18,087 bases of DNA from Saccharofermentans sp. (GCA_024695565.1 JAILHX010000123.1:1-18087), one strand, 5' to 3'. Shown: positions 6,525 through 14,474, numbered from the stretch's first letter. Made by a program: numbers and translations. Notes: generated by a model from the letters alone, not told the origin.

Positions 6525-7715
6525 ATGTCAGGCAATAAGAAGTTCTGGACATTACGATACATAATCATCAACGCAACATACTTTGCAGTGTACAGCGGCA
6601 TTCACGCGTACGCTTCTGTTTTCCTGCTCGAAAAGGGATTCTCCAACACCCTCATCGGAATCACCCTGGCGCTCGCCAACATCTTATCCGTTATTTTCCA
6701 GCCGCTCGTTGCAGGCCTCATCGACAAACAGGGCAAACTCACCAACCGCAACGTCTCTATGGCATCAACTGCCCTGCTCCTCATCGGCTCTGTTCTGCTG
6801 CTTCTCATTAAGAACGGCATAGTCGTGATATTCATTATTTTCGCGCTCATATACATGGTACAGATGGTGTACCAGCCGATCATAACGGCGATGTACTTCG
6901 AATACGAAGCGGCAGGATGCCACATCTACTATGGCCTTGCCAGAGGCCTCGGATCATGCGGATTCGCAGTCGTGTCAGTCTTCACGGGAATGGCTATCGG
7001 CAGGTTCGGAGTTAATGTCCTCATGATATTGGACATCATCTTCTTAAGCATCGCCCTGATCGTCCTCTACTTCTTCAAGAAGCCTGCAGTTCAGGTTGCA
7101 GCATCCGAGAAGTCAGAAGTTGCCCACAACAACCTGTTCAGCTTCATCAAGACATATCCGGGTTTCATGCTCTTCGTGCTCGGCGCGGTCTGCTTCTTCT
7201 TCGCACACAACGCCATCAACGACTACATGATCCAGATAATCACGCCGCTTGGCGGCAACGAGACGCATATGGGTGCGGCAGTATTCATCGCAGCCCTTTT
7301 AGAGCTCCCAACGATGGCCCTGATCGACAAGATCATGAAGAAGATCTCCGTAAAGAATCTCCTGCTCATCTCGGGCACGGCGTTCCTTATCAAGACTCTG
7401 CTCATGCTCATCGCGCCCAACATGGTGGTCGTCTACATCAGTCAGGCAATGCAGATGTTCGCATACGCGGTCTTCATCCCGGCAGGCGCATACTTCGTCA
7501 ACCGGACTATGGCCAGATTCGACCAGGTCAAGGGTCAGGCATATATCAACTGTTCGATCACTCTGGGCGGCGTATTCTCGAGCCTCATCTGCGGCCGTCT
7601 GCTCGATATAAAAGGGCCCCACTTCATGCTCATCGTGAGCCTTGCCGTCACGGCGGCAGGCCTTGTTATCGCCTTCTTCGCACTGAAGGTACTCCGGTCT
7701 AAAACTACAGAGTAA
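6525..7715 (+). CDS. MFS transporter, LacY/nucleoside-symporter-like
   Basis: This 396-residue protein is highly hydrophobic, with about 12 predicted membrane segments, as in the major facilitator superfamily. A motif-A-like loop GLIDKQGKLTNR lies between segments 2 and 3 (residues 64-75). A charged central loop near residues 185-203 (KKPAVQVAASEKSE) separates two six-helix halves. The N-terminus with NATYFAVYSGIHAYASVFL recalls the oligosaccharide/nucleoside H+ symporter branch (MFS_1_like). The substrate cannot be named. ATG 6525 has AGGCGG at 6513-6518 as ribosome binding site. It is monocistronic as far as can be seen: the next plus-strand gene has its own promoter, and only a weak 5-bp hairpin (7772-7785) lies between. 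Confidence 0.88.
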   Translation: MSGNKKFWTLRYIIINATYFAVYSGIHAYASVFLLEKGFSNTLIGITLALANILSVIFQPLVAGLIDKQGKLTNRNVSMASTALLLIGSVLLLLIKNGIVVIFIIFALIYMVQMVYQPIITAMYFEYEAAGCHIYYGLARGLGSCGFAVVSVFTGMAIGRFGVNVLMILDIIFLSIALIVLYFFKKPAVQVAASEKSEVAHNNLFSFIKTYPGFMLFVLGAVCFFFAHNAINDYMIQIITPLGGNETHMGAAVFIAALLELPTMALIDKIMKKISVKNLLLISGTAFLIKTLLMLIAPNMVVVYISQAMQMFAYAVFIPAGAYFVNRTMARFDQVKGQAYINCSITLGGVFSSLICGRLLDIKGPHFMLIVSLAVTAAGLVIAFFALKVLRSKTTE

Positions 7716-7802
7716 GGTCCTTCACTCAAAGCCGCTCCTCCGCTCAAAGTCAATAGAATGAGGCAATCCTGGAGCAAATGTGCTCTTAAACATGATTCAG
7801 TA

Positions 7803-7831
7803 TTGAGCAATGTGTAATAGTCCGCTATACT
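7803..7831 (+). promoter_or_regulatory. Sigma-A-type promoter for the lipase gene
   Basis: TTGAGC (7803-7808), a 17-base spacer and TATACT (7826-7831) fit the consensus well. Transcription should begin near 7838, about 45 bases before ATG 7883. Confidence 0.7.
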
Positions 7832-7882
7832 TCACCTATAAGTTCGGGACCCTTAGAACGGACCCATCTTATGAGGAAGATT

Positions 7883-8704
7883 ATGAGTGACGACTGCAAA
7901 CTGAAATTTCCGCTTCTTCTGGTTCACGGAATGGGCTTCCGCGACAGGAAACATCTGTGCTACTGGGGCCGCGTTCCCAACACATTGGAATCCATGGGCG
8001 CACAGGTATTCTTCGGCAACCAGGATGCAGTAGGTTCTGTTGAAGGAAACGCTGACATCATCGCGAAGAGCCTCGATGAAGCGCTCGAGATAACAGGTGC
8101 CGAGAAGGTCAATATCCTCGCGCACTCCAAGGGCGGCCTCGAAGCAAGATATCTCGTAAATCACGGTTACCATGACAAGATCGCATCGATCACCACCATC
8201 GACACTCCCCACCACGGTTCATACACCATCGACTTCCTGATGAAGATACCCAAGCCCTTCGTAAAGGCCGCCGCCTTTGGCACGGATGTCTGGATGAAGA
8301 TCTTGGGTGACAAGCACCCTGCTTCATACAGCTGCTTCGACCTGTTCCGCACCGAGACTGCGAGCCGGTTTAATATCGACAATCCTGCGCCTGACAACAT
8401 CTATTGCCAGAGTTACGCATTCAAGTGCAACGGCGCATTCTCCGATCCCGTCTTCTGCTTCACCTACCCCGTCATCCGCAGATTCGACGGCGACAATGAC
8501 GGCATGGTGTCAGTAAGATCGGCCGAATGGGAGAACTTTAGAGGAGTCCGCACTTCCCCGTCCAGGCGCGGCATCTCACACGCCGACGTCGTCGACTGGA
8601 CCCGCATGAAGTTCACATCGCGCCAGCCTGACGATGACCAGGTCAGCGACATCGTCGTGTTCTATGTGGACATGATCAAAGAACTTAAGGCGATGGGGTA
8701 TTGA
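7883..8704 (+). CDS. Lipase-like alpha/beta hydrolase without signal peptide
   Basis: This 273-residue serine hydrolase resembles bacterial family I triacylglycerol lipases. Residues 11-18 LLLVHGMG give the oxyanion-hole HG. LAHSKGG at 79-85 carries the nucleophile Ser82 in the AHSxG variant of GxSxG. TIDTPHHGS at 105-113 is the typical block after the elbow. DGDNDGMVS at 202-210 supplies the acid (Asp204 or Asp206), and His233 in ISHADVVDW is the likely catalytic His. Family members are often secreted, but here the N-terminus MSDDCKLKFP has no signal peptide, so it should act in the cytosol. I prefer ATG 7883 over the in-frame ATG 7871 because TGAGGA (7872-7877) is then the ribosome binding site. 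The natural ester substrate is unknown. Confidence 0.88.
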   Translation: MSDDCKLKFPLLLVHGMGFRDRKHLCYWGRVPNTLESMGAQVFFGNQDAVGSVEGNADIIAKSLDEALEITGAEKVNILAHSKGGLEARYLVNHGYHDKIASITTIDTPHHGSYTIDFLMKIPKPFVKAAAFGTDVWMKILGDKHPASYSCFDLFRTETASRFNIDNPAPDNIYCQSYAFKCNGAFSDPVFCFTYPVIRRFDGDNDGMVSVRSAEWENFRGVRTSPSRRGISHADVVDWTRMKFTSRQPDDDQVSDIVVFYVDMIKELKAMGY

Positions 8705-8709
8705 GTGTT

Positions 8710-8740
8710 TTCAAGGACTTGGGTAAACAGCGCCCTTGAA
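8710..8740. other. Stem-loop between convergent genes
   Basis: TTCAAGG (8710-8716) pairs with CCTTGAA (8734-8740) around a 17-base loop. It lies just after the lipase stop and before the 3' end of the convergent gene at 8761. There is no T-run on either strand, so it is at best a weak bidirectional terminator. A second imperfect inverted pair (CGTTAA from 8742, TTAACG to 8781) is next to it. Confidence 0.35.
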
Positions 8741-8760
8741 TCGTTAATGGGAAAAACGGA

Positions 8761-9084
8761 TTACAGATCTTCCGTTAACGTGAGATCTTCATCCCCTTTA
8801 TCCTTCAGCAGCTGCTCAGGAATCGAGTGTTTTCTGCCCTCATAAGGATTTACCCCGTAGTCGGAAAAGAGATGGTACTTATCTGATGCCGGCACTTCGT
8901 CGCGCATGCGGGTCATGTCGATCCCTCGAATGGAATACTCGTCCATAGCAGGCGACGAGTCTCCGTAATTGGTGTATTTGTTCAATATCTTGTATGTGAT
9001 AAAGGCAGCGAAAGAAACGGCCGAATATACCCAGATCGCGCCGAACAGGATGAGCCTGAAGACTTCTGCGTCGAATAAGTTCAT
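8761..9084 (-). CDS. Small single-pass membrane protein, unrecognised
   Basis: This 107-residue protein has one hydrophobic helix at about residues 8-32 (VFRLILFGAIWVYSAVSFAAF) followed by a charged, probably cytosolic tail of 75 residues. Its start is coupled to the zinc-ribbon membrane gene upstream: stop and start overlap as TAATG, and AGGAGG sits about 8 bases ahead inside the upstream gene. This tight coupling suggests the two proteins work together, perhaps as a membrane complex. I recognise no family. Downstream it converges on the lipase gene. Confidence 0.75.
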   Translation of the reverse strand: MNLFDAEVFRLILFGAIWVYSAVSFAAFITYKILNKYTNYGDSSPAMDEYSIRGIDMTRMRDEVPASDKYHLFSDYGVNPYEGRKHSIPEQLLKDKGDEDLTLTEDL

Positions 9085-10238
9085 TATCCCTGCCTCCTCT
9101 TAACATATTTGAATATCGCTTCAGACCGCGTCAGCTCCAAGTTCTTTAAGATCCTCTTGATGCCGGTGAATCCTTTGATGGAGAAATAGCTGCTGCCTAC
9201 GATGATCGCAGTGATGACCGATGCAAATATCTGGCTGAGTCCCAGGAAGCGGCTGAATAATGCCCAGGTTAAGAGCAGGCACAAGAGCTGAACGATCAGG
9301 AAGACCGAGACCGCGATTCCCCGGATCTTCTTTTTCTGCCAGGGCATCGTGCCGACGACTTTGCCGGACTGGCCGTTGACGAGCACGGTGTAAGGCTTGT
9401 CTTCGAATTTGAACGTGAAGAACCAGACGGGCATCATCATGTAGATTGGATCATCGTGGATGTCGACCCAGTAGATGGAATCGAGGATCTTCACGTTGTT
9501 TGCTTTGACCGACTTTACGATCTCATCTTCATAGAGCTTGTGGCATCTATATGCTGCTGAGTTACGGAGATCCTTGTAGTCCAAGTCGGAAGCGCTGGAA
9601 TAAAAACCGTTAAGGTAATCCTCATCAAATTGTTTGGCGTCTTCGAGATAGAAGGGCTCGAGCCTGCGGCTGATGTCATCGTTTAAGCTGTTCGAACCGT
9701 CGATTGGAATGTTCTTGAACCTGACGTCTCCTGCTCTTGAATAATACTCGGTCTCAGAGCGCTTGCCCCTCTGAACTTTGCCGCTGAGAAAATCAGCTTC
9801 GGAATAATCAGCATTGATTATCCAGTACGGAACGTAGATGCCGCGGAGATTCTCAGGCGTGCATTTTGCCTTGACTTCGCGCGGCACGATCGGGTTCTTC
9901 AAAAACCTCTTCCTGATATTCCTGATGGCCTCTTCCTTCGTTATCTTAAAAGGAACTATGCCGTCAGGTCTGTATTCCTGCGCTATCCTGTTAAACACGA
10001 TCGCGGGGTTGCCGCAGTAGACACAGAAGGTGGAGACCTCAGTGTCGCTCGTTATGACTTCGGCGCCGCATTGGGGGCATGTATAGACTCTCGTGTCGTA
10101 GTAACGCGAATCGAGCTTGCTGTTGAAATCTTCAACGTCTTCAGGCCTGTAGGAGCTGCCGCAATTGGCGCACTCTAACTTCTGAGTCGCCGGATCGAAG
10201 ATCAGTCTGCCTGCGCAGCTCTTACATAAAACCGCCAT
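9084..10238 (-). CDS. TFIIB-type zinc-ribbon membrane protein
   Basis: This 384-residue protein has two zinc ribbons: CKSC...CANC (Cys5, 8, 23, 26) and CPQC...CVYC (Cys54, 57, 72, 75). A soluble domain of about 200 residues follows, containing IVPFKITKEEA, LRGIYVPYWIINADY and a segment MMMPVWFFTFKFEDKPYTVLVNGQSG. Two membrane segments lie near residues 297-345, then a short basic tail. This matches the proteins usually named TFIIB-type zinc ribbon-containing protein, which are sometimes misnamed PriA; there is no helicase motif. It is a clear paralogue of the protein at 12376. I choose ATG 10238 because GGAGG (10247-10251) lies 8 bases ahead; a TTG at 10280 in frame has no such site. Function unknown. 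Confidence 0.85.
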   Translation of the reverse strand: MAVLCKSCAGRLIFDPATQKLECANCGSSYRPEDVEDFNSKLDSRYYDTRVYTCPQCGAEVITSDTEVSTFCVYCGNPAIVFNRIAQEYRPDGIVPFKITKEEAIRNIRKRFLKNPIVPREVKAKCTPENLRGIYVPYWIINADYSEADFLSGKVQRGKRSETEYYSRAGDVRFKNIPIDGSNSLNDDISRRLEPFYLEDAKQFDEDYLNGFYSSASDLDYKDLRNSAAYRCHKLYEDEIVKSVKANNVKILDSIYWVDIHDDPIYMMMPVWFFTFKFEDKPYTVLVNGQSGKVVGTMPWQKKKIRGIAVSVFLIVQLLCLLLTWALFSRFLGLSQIFASVITAIIVGSSYFSIKGFTGIKRILKNLELTRSEAIFKYVKRRQG

Positions 10239-10321
10239 CTGTATATCCTCCGAACAAACCGGGTCCTCCGAGTCTACCAAACCAACCGGATAAACCGGAT
10301 CAACCTATCCCAATGGACCTA

Positions 10322-10330
10322 ATTATAACA
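10322..10330 (-). promoter_or_regulatory. Extended -10 for the zinc-ribbon gene at 9084-10238
   Basis: On the minus strand TGTTATAAT is an extended -10 (TGnTATAAT). Transcription would start near 10315, giving a leader of about 77 bases that contains repeated CCGGTT blocks and two CGGAGGA sequences. Confidence 0.5.
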
Positions 10331-10347
10331 TCAGAGTTATTTGATAG

Positions 10348-10353
10348 TATAAT
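10348..10353 (+). promoter_or_regulatory. -10 element for the GGDEF/EAL gene
   Basis: A perfect TATAAT ends 38 bases before ATG 10392. The -35 region (10325-10330) is poor and coincides with the divergent -10 element at 10322-10330. Confidence 0.45.
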
Positions 10354-10391
10354 ATCAGTAGATTAAACAGGCCGCGCTATGAGGACAGCAT

Positions 10392-12188
10392 ATGTTTATC
10401 AATAAACTCAACCAGCTTTATAAACCAAAGAGGATCCTATACTACATAGACGCTGATGAGAATGCGCTCGCGGCTTTTTACAGCGGGAAGATACCTGATG
10501 AAGCGGGGCGCTATGCCAATGCTTTCGGCACTTACGACTATCCCGGAATCTTCTATGTGAAGTCATTGGGCCGCCCTGTTATCGGCATTGAATTCAGGGC
10601 GGGTGACGAGAACGCCCTGTACCCTTCTGATCTCAAATCGGTCACACTTGATGACGCATTTTTCTATTCGATCGAGATCGATAACGAGATCGAAGTTAAC
10701 CTTAATTCCATTAATGATATTTTCGCGAAAATAAGAAAAGACGATGACGCACACAGGAACTACAGCGACTTGTCGGTCAAGGAAGATCCTGAAGTCATAA
10801 GCGTTTTCCTGAGTGGCAAGAAGATCAGGATATTATATGAGATGCAGATCGATTCTGACCACGCCATAGAGATAATCAACGACGAACACGACGCCCTCGG
10901 GAAGAAGGAACTCTATAAGAAGGCCTACATAGATTCCATCACGAATCACTATAACTGGAACCACCTGGTTCCTTTCCTTGAGATGCCGATGGACTATGGC
11001 ATCAGCGATTATGCTTTCGTGCATTTTGATGTCAAGGAGTTCAGGGTGATAAACGAAGTCTATGGTCACATCGCGGCGAACAAGGTCCTGTGCAATGTCG
11101 TAAAGGCGATGAACGAATCGGACTTCGTCTATACGAGTGCCAGATGCCACAACGACAACTTCGCCATGATGATCAAGGACATGCCTGAGGAGAAGATGAT
11201 CAGCAGGCTCGAGGAGTTTTTCGAAGACTTGTCACACCTGGAAGAAGATCCGAACTACAAGATCTACTACAGATGCGGCGTTGTTCCGATGCAGAGATCT
11301 CTCCTCTCGGGCAACAGAGTCGCGGACGCCGGCAAGCTCGCGCAGAAGCTCGGCACGAATCACAATAAGACAGACATCATCATCTTCACGGACAAGATGC
11401 ACGAAGATATTCTGTGGGGCAACTACATCAAGGCCTATCTCGACACGGCTGTTGAGAATGATGAGTTCACCATATACCTCCAGCCGAAGTTCGATATCAG
11501 GAACGGGAAGATCAAGGGCGCCGAAGCGCTTATCAGATGGAATTACAAGAAGAAGGAATTCCTCTATCCGGGCAGGTTCATTCCGTTCTTCGAGCGTGAC
11601 GGTTCGATCGGCAAGATCGATGACATCGTGCTCAAGAAGGTGTGCATGGCTTTCGACAAGTGGAAGAAAGAAGGCAGGATCCTCTACCCCGTATCGGTCA
11701 ATCTCTCACGAGACCGGCTCTATGACAAGAACCTCGTAAAGCACCTGACTGAGATCGTCGATTCATATAACGTCTATCACGACCTCATCGACTTCGAGCT
11801 TACCGAGAGCGCATCTTACGATAACACCGAGCAGATGATCCACGTGCTGAATGAGCTGCGCGACCAGGGCTTCCACATCTCGATGGACGACTTCGGAACG
11901 GGTTATTCATCGTTCTCGCTCCTTACGCAGATGCCGCTTGATACGCTGAAGATCGACAAGAGTTTTGTTGATAAGGTAGGCGTCGAAAACATGATCGCCA
12001 AAGACGTCTACGTCATAAGGCACATCATCTCTCTTGCGAAGGAATTGGGCTTCGTTTGCCTCGCTGAAGGCGCCGAGAGCAAGAGCCAGATAGACGAATT
12101 AAGAGCTCTGGGCTGCGACGTCGTCCAGGGTTACTACTACAGCAAGCCGATACCGATCGAAGAATACGAGAATAGATATCTTAGCTAA
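10392..12188 (+). CDS. c-di-GMP phosphodiesterase with degenerate GGDEF and intact EAL domain
   Basis: This 598-residue protein likely hydrolyses the second messenger c-di-GMP in the cytosol; no membrane segment is seen. Residues 1 to about 170 form an N-terminal region I do not recognise, perhaps a sensor. Residues about 175-335 are a GGDEF-like domain whose active-site signature reads RCHNDNF (251-257), so cyclase activity is almost certainly lost. Residues about 345-598 are an EAL domain with every expected catalytic residue: EAL at 378-380, Asn437 in SVNLSR, Glu469 in FELTES, Asp499-Asp500 in MDDFGTGYSS, Lys520 in LKIDKSF, Glu559 in AEGAES and Gln579 in VVQGYYYSKP. GAGGA at 10381-10385 supports ATG 10392. 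The gene is divergent from one zinc-ribbon membrane gene and convergent with its paralogue. Confidence 0.92.
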   Translation: MFINKLNQLYKPKRILYYIDADENALAAFYSGKIPDEAGRYANAFGTYDYPGIFYVKSLGRPVIGIEFRAGDENALYPSDLKSVTLDDAFFYSIEIDNEIEVNLNSINDIFAKIRKDDDAHRNYSDLSVKEDPEVISVFLSGKKIRILYEMQIDSDHAIEIINDEHDALGKKELYKKAYIDSITNHYNWNHLVPFLEMPMDYGISDYAFVHFDVKEFRVINEVYGHIAANKVLCNVVKAMNESDFVYTSARCHNDNFAMMIKDMPEEKMISRLEEFFEDLSHLEEDPNYKIYYRCGVVPMQRSLLSGNRVADAGKLAQKLGTNHNKTDIIIFTDKMHEDILWGNYIKAYLDTAVENDEFTIYLQPKFDIRNGKIKGAEALIRWNYKKKEFLYPGRFIPFFERDGSIGKIDDIVLKKVCMAFDKWKKEGRILYPVSVNLSRDRLYDKNLVKHLTEIVDSYNVYHDLIDFELTESASYDNTEQMIHVLNELRDQGFHISMDDFGTGYSSFSLLTQMPLDTLKIDKSFVDKVGVENMIAKDVYVIRHIISLAKELGFVCLAEGAESKSQIDELRALGCDVVQGYYYSKPIPIEEYENRYLS

Positions 12189-12244
12189 AAAAGATTGGCG
12201 TTTTATATTTTTGGGGGAATTAATCTGATTTAATTGAATGGCCA

Positions 12245-12370
12245 GAACCTGAATTACAGTAAATTTGAGGGTAAACTTGAGGCTTTACCCTCAAATTCAG
12301 CCGCAAACAACTTCAATCTGAAAAAATTAGAGGCTAAACATGAGGCTTTACCCTCAAATTCAGCCGCAAA
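12245..12370. repeat. Two 63-bp tandem repeats between convergent genes
   Basis: Unit 1 (12245-12307) and unit 2 (12308-12370) are head to tail. Their last 30 bases (12278-12307 and 12341-12370) are identical and the first 33 are similar. The period is a multiple of three, and one plus-strand frame stays open across both, giving EALPSNSAAN twice, but there is no credible start codon with a ribosome binding site. The repeat occupies the 187-base gap between the EAL gene and the zinc-ribbon gene at 12376. Confidence 0.85.
12262..12297. other. Perfect 14-bp stem hairpin in the first 63-bp repeat
   Basis: AATTTGAGGGTAAA (12262-12275) and TTTACCCTCAAATT (12284-12297) are exact reverse complements around an 8-base loop. 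The second unit keeps the right arm exactly but has two mismatches in the left arm. No T-run follows on either strand. It could still act as a bidirectional transcript end or RNA-stabilising structure for the convergent genes. Confidence 0.75.
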
Positions 12371-12375
12371 TCCAG

Positions 12376-13815
12376 TCAGATATCGATCGGGATCTCCCTT
12401 ATCGTGTTGCCTTCTGCGTCAGTGACATTGAGCCTTAACACTTTGTCGTCGATCTTAAGATCAAAAGGACTCTTTGTATCAAGATAGTAATCAAGTCCCG
12501 GATCTTTATCGTAATCATTGGTCTCATACGCAGTATCGGTGATCTTTCTGAGGAACAGGTTCCTTACTAAGAAAAGGATCAGGTACGCGAGGAAAAACAC
12601 GCCGAGAACAGCCCCCAGCGTTATAAGCGCATAGACTGAGAAAGTGATAAACGGCGTCACCTGGGTGTTGAAGACGCATACCACAAGAAGGGCCGGAATA
12701 ATTACCAGCATCGAGAACGGGATCCACTTCCATCTGCTCAAGAAATTGAGGATATTGTCAGCAACATCCACACCGCTTGATGTAGGCGCGTGACCGCTCG
12801 CTTCACCCGTCTGGCCGTTTATGGCGAACTGATACTGCGAGCCTTCGAATTCAACTGTCATGAACCACACCGGGAGCAGACAGTACTTGGTCTGGATCTC
12901 GCTGAGCCAGTTAAGATTCTTCTCTGGCCTTACCTCATATTTATCGTACTTGTTGGCTATGACATCGATCTCTGCTGAAGCGAACTTATCCATGCGCTTC
13001 ATTATCTTATCCGCAATATCCATAGGCAGGAGATCGTACTTATTAGCGTAGAAACCCTGCAGATATTTGCTCTCGAACTTTACCATCTCGCTGTAATCAA
13101 AAGGCTCTATTGCTTCCATCAGTCTATTCGCAACATTTAGAGAAGCGTCAAACGGAACTCCCTTAACATAGTAAGTCATTCTCGAATGAACTTCGCGGAC
13201 GGTCTTCTCCCCGTCCACCATCTTAACGCCGGTTCCTGTCATGTCAGAATTCATCTGACAGTCGATTACCCAGAACGGAACATAGAGGGCGGTCATCTTC
13301 GTCAGGCGGCTCTTGGTCTTGAATCCGAGCGGCGTATATTTCCTGCTAGCGAGCCACTCCTTCATCTTCTGCTCCGCCGTATCCTTATCTATCTTAAACG
13401 GGATAATGTAATCCGGCTTGAACTCACGCGTCATTCTTCTCGTGATAAGCATTGGCGAACCGCAGAAAGGACACATGGTCGACATCGAATGCTCATCGGT
13501 AATGAGGATCGCACCGCAGCTGTCGCACATGATCTCGTGACGCTTCTTATCGTCTTCACTCATCTCAACGTCGCCCACATAATCGCGCTCTTTGGCGATG
13601 CCAAGGCAGCCTCTGGGCTCGAGGTTATCAGCTGAATAAACGTTACCGCAGTTGCGGCACATCATAAGACCTAATTCAGGTGAATAAGTAATGTTGGATC
13701 CGCACGTCGGACACTTGATCGAATTGGTTGAAAGAGTCTCCGTTTTGCCGTCAGAAGGCTTTCCAAAAGGATGAGGTCCTACCGCATTTAACGGTCTGTC
13801 GTTCCACAATGCCAC
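12376..13815 (-). CDS. TFIIB-type zinc-ribbon membrane protein, GTG start
   Basis: This 479-residue paralogue of the protein at 9084-10238 has two zinc ribbons, CPTC...CRNC (Cys35, 38, 53, 56) and CDSC...CPFC (Cys97, 100, 115, 118). The same soluble core follows (YIIPFKIDKDTAEQKM, LTKMTALYVPFWVIDCQM, LLPVWFMTVEFEGSQYQFAI), then two membrane segments near residues 370-430 and a longer acidic C-terminal tail. The start is a GTG at 13815 with a GGGGTG-like site 7 bases ahead. It lies 13 bases after the stop of the zinc-ribbon gene at 13829, so the two form an operon. Databases often misname this family as PriA; no helicase motifs are present. Function unknown; a membrane-bound, zinc-dependent scaffold is possible. 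Confidence 0.85.
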   Translation of the reverse strand: MALWNDRPLNAVGPHPFGKPSDGKTETLSTNSIKCPTCGSNITYSPELGLMMCRNCGNVYSADNLEPRGCLGIAKERDYVGDVEMSEDDKKRHEIMCDSCGAILITDEHSMSTMCPFCGSPMLITRRMTREFKPDYIIPFKIDKDTAEQKMKEWLASRKYTPLGFKTKSRLTKMTALYVPFWVIDCQMNSDMTGTGVKMVDGEKTVREVHSRMTYYVKGVPFDASLNVANRLMEAIEPFDYSEMVKFESKYLQGFYANKYDLLPMDIADKIMKRMDKFASAEIDVIANKYDKYEVRPEKNLNWLSEIQTKYCLLPVWFMTVEFEGSQYQFAINGQTGEASGHAPTSSGVDVADNILNFLSRWKWIPFSMLVIIPALLVVCVFNTQVTPFITFSVYALITLGAVLGVFFLAYLILFLVRNLFLRKITDTAYETNDYDKDPGLDYYLDTKSPFDLKIDDKVLRLNVTDAEGNTIREIPIDI

Positions 13816-13828
13816 TTCGCTTCACCCC

Positions 13829-14419
13829 TTAGCACGAGGCATTTTGGCAGGATTCGATGCACGCGCCGACCAGGAATACCACCGAGATAAGACTGATCGC
13901 TGCCAAAGCAATATAAATAAACATCAGGACTTTGCCGAACACACTTCTTCTGAATCTGACCCTGACGATTATCATCAGGACGATGCCGGCGATATATGCA
14001 GGCATCAGGATCATAACGCCGATCGACGTCAGTTCCAAGATCGATTCCTCGCCCATTCCCGTAGTGCCCAATATCCATATGATCAGGCTGAATAAAATTG
14101 AAATTCCGAACGTCAGGCAGAGCGAGATGATGCACATGATGTTGGCTTTTTTCTTATCCTGACTGGTGAACTCAGGCTTGCCCTTGGCCTGGACGGGCGG
14201 TTGATATGTCTGCTGATAAGGAGGCTGCACCGGTGCTGCTACAGGTGCTTGATAAGGTGCAGGCGCAGGTGCGGGCGTTGAAGCCTGAGCAGGCGCAGGA
14301 GCCGGCTGAACCGGCATGGTAGCGGGTTTTGCATATCCGCATGTCGCGCAGAAGTTGCCGGTATTTCCGGCAGTACCGCAATTAGGACAGATCCAACTCT
14401 GATTCATACCTTCACTCAT
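13829..14419 (-). CDS. Zinc-ribbon, Ala/Pro-rich linker, membrane protein (paralogue 6)
   Basis: This 196-residue protein repeats the architecture of the array at 1271-4802. A zinc ribbon CPNCG...FCATCG (Cys11, 14, 24, 27) is followed by an Ala/Pro/Gln linker to about residue 80, a charged stretch SQDKKKA, and then three hydrophobic segments at about 93-117, 130-152 and 162-187. It ends with a Cys-containing tail CIESCQNASC. The membrane part is not clearly DUF4190-like, so it may be a separate branch. ATG 14419 is preferred, with AGGTGGGG ahead of it; the ATG at 14407 has its GAAGG site too close. It leads an operon with the TFIIB-type zinc-ribbon protein at 12376. A palindrome and an operator-like inverted repeat lie upstream. 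Confidence 0.8.
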   Translation of the reverse strand: MSEGMNQSWICPNCGTAGNTGNFCATCGYAKPATMPVQPAPAPAQASTPAPAPAPYQAPVAAPVQPPYQQTYQPPVQAKGKPEFTSQDKKKANIMCIISLCLTFGISILFSLIIWILGTTGMGEESILELTSIGVMILMPAYIAGIVLMIIVRVRFRRSVFGKVLMFIYIALAAISLISVVFLVGACIESCQNASC

Positions 14420-14440
14420 GATCTCTTACCCCACCTATAT

Positions 14441-14452
14441 GTTTTCGAAAAC
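14441..14452. promoter_or_regulatory. 12-bp perfect palindrome GTTTTCGAAAAC in the leader
   Basis: This exact palindrome lies between the predicted transcription start (about 14477) and the ribosome binding site of the gene at 13829-14419, where a repressor could block transcription. Confidence 0.45.
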
Positions 14453-14474
14453 GGATTCCACCCGTAAATCAACA

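Noticed and set aside
7772..7785. Terminator between the MFS and lipase genes
   Set aside because: GAGCA/TGCTC gives only a 5-bp stem without a T-run.
9084..10238. PriA-type primosomal helicase
   Set aside because: Zinc ribbons of this family are often misnamed PriA, but no Walker A, Walker B or helicase motif is present and the C-terminus is membrane spanning.
10241..10315. Proline-rich coding remnant on the plus strand
   Set aside because: One frame reads many Pro/Asn/Asp codons, but it has no start, is short, and the region is explained as the leader of the minus-strand gene.
12234..12425. Plus-strand 63-codon open frame over the 63-bp repeat as a gene
   Set aside because: It starts only at a TTG with no ribosome binding site at a useful distance, and its end runs antisense into the zinc-ribbon gene. 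Treated as a repeat instead.
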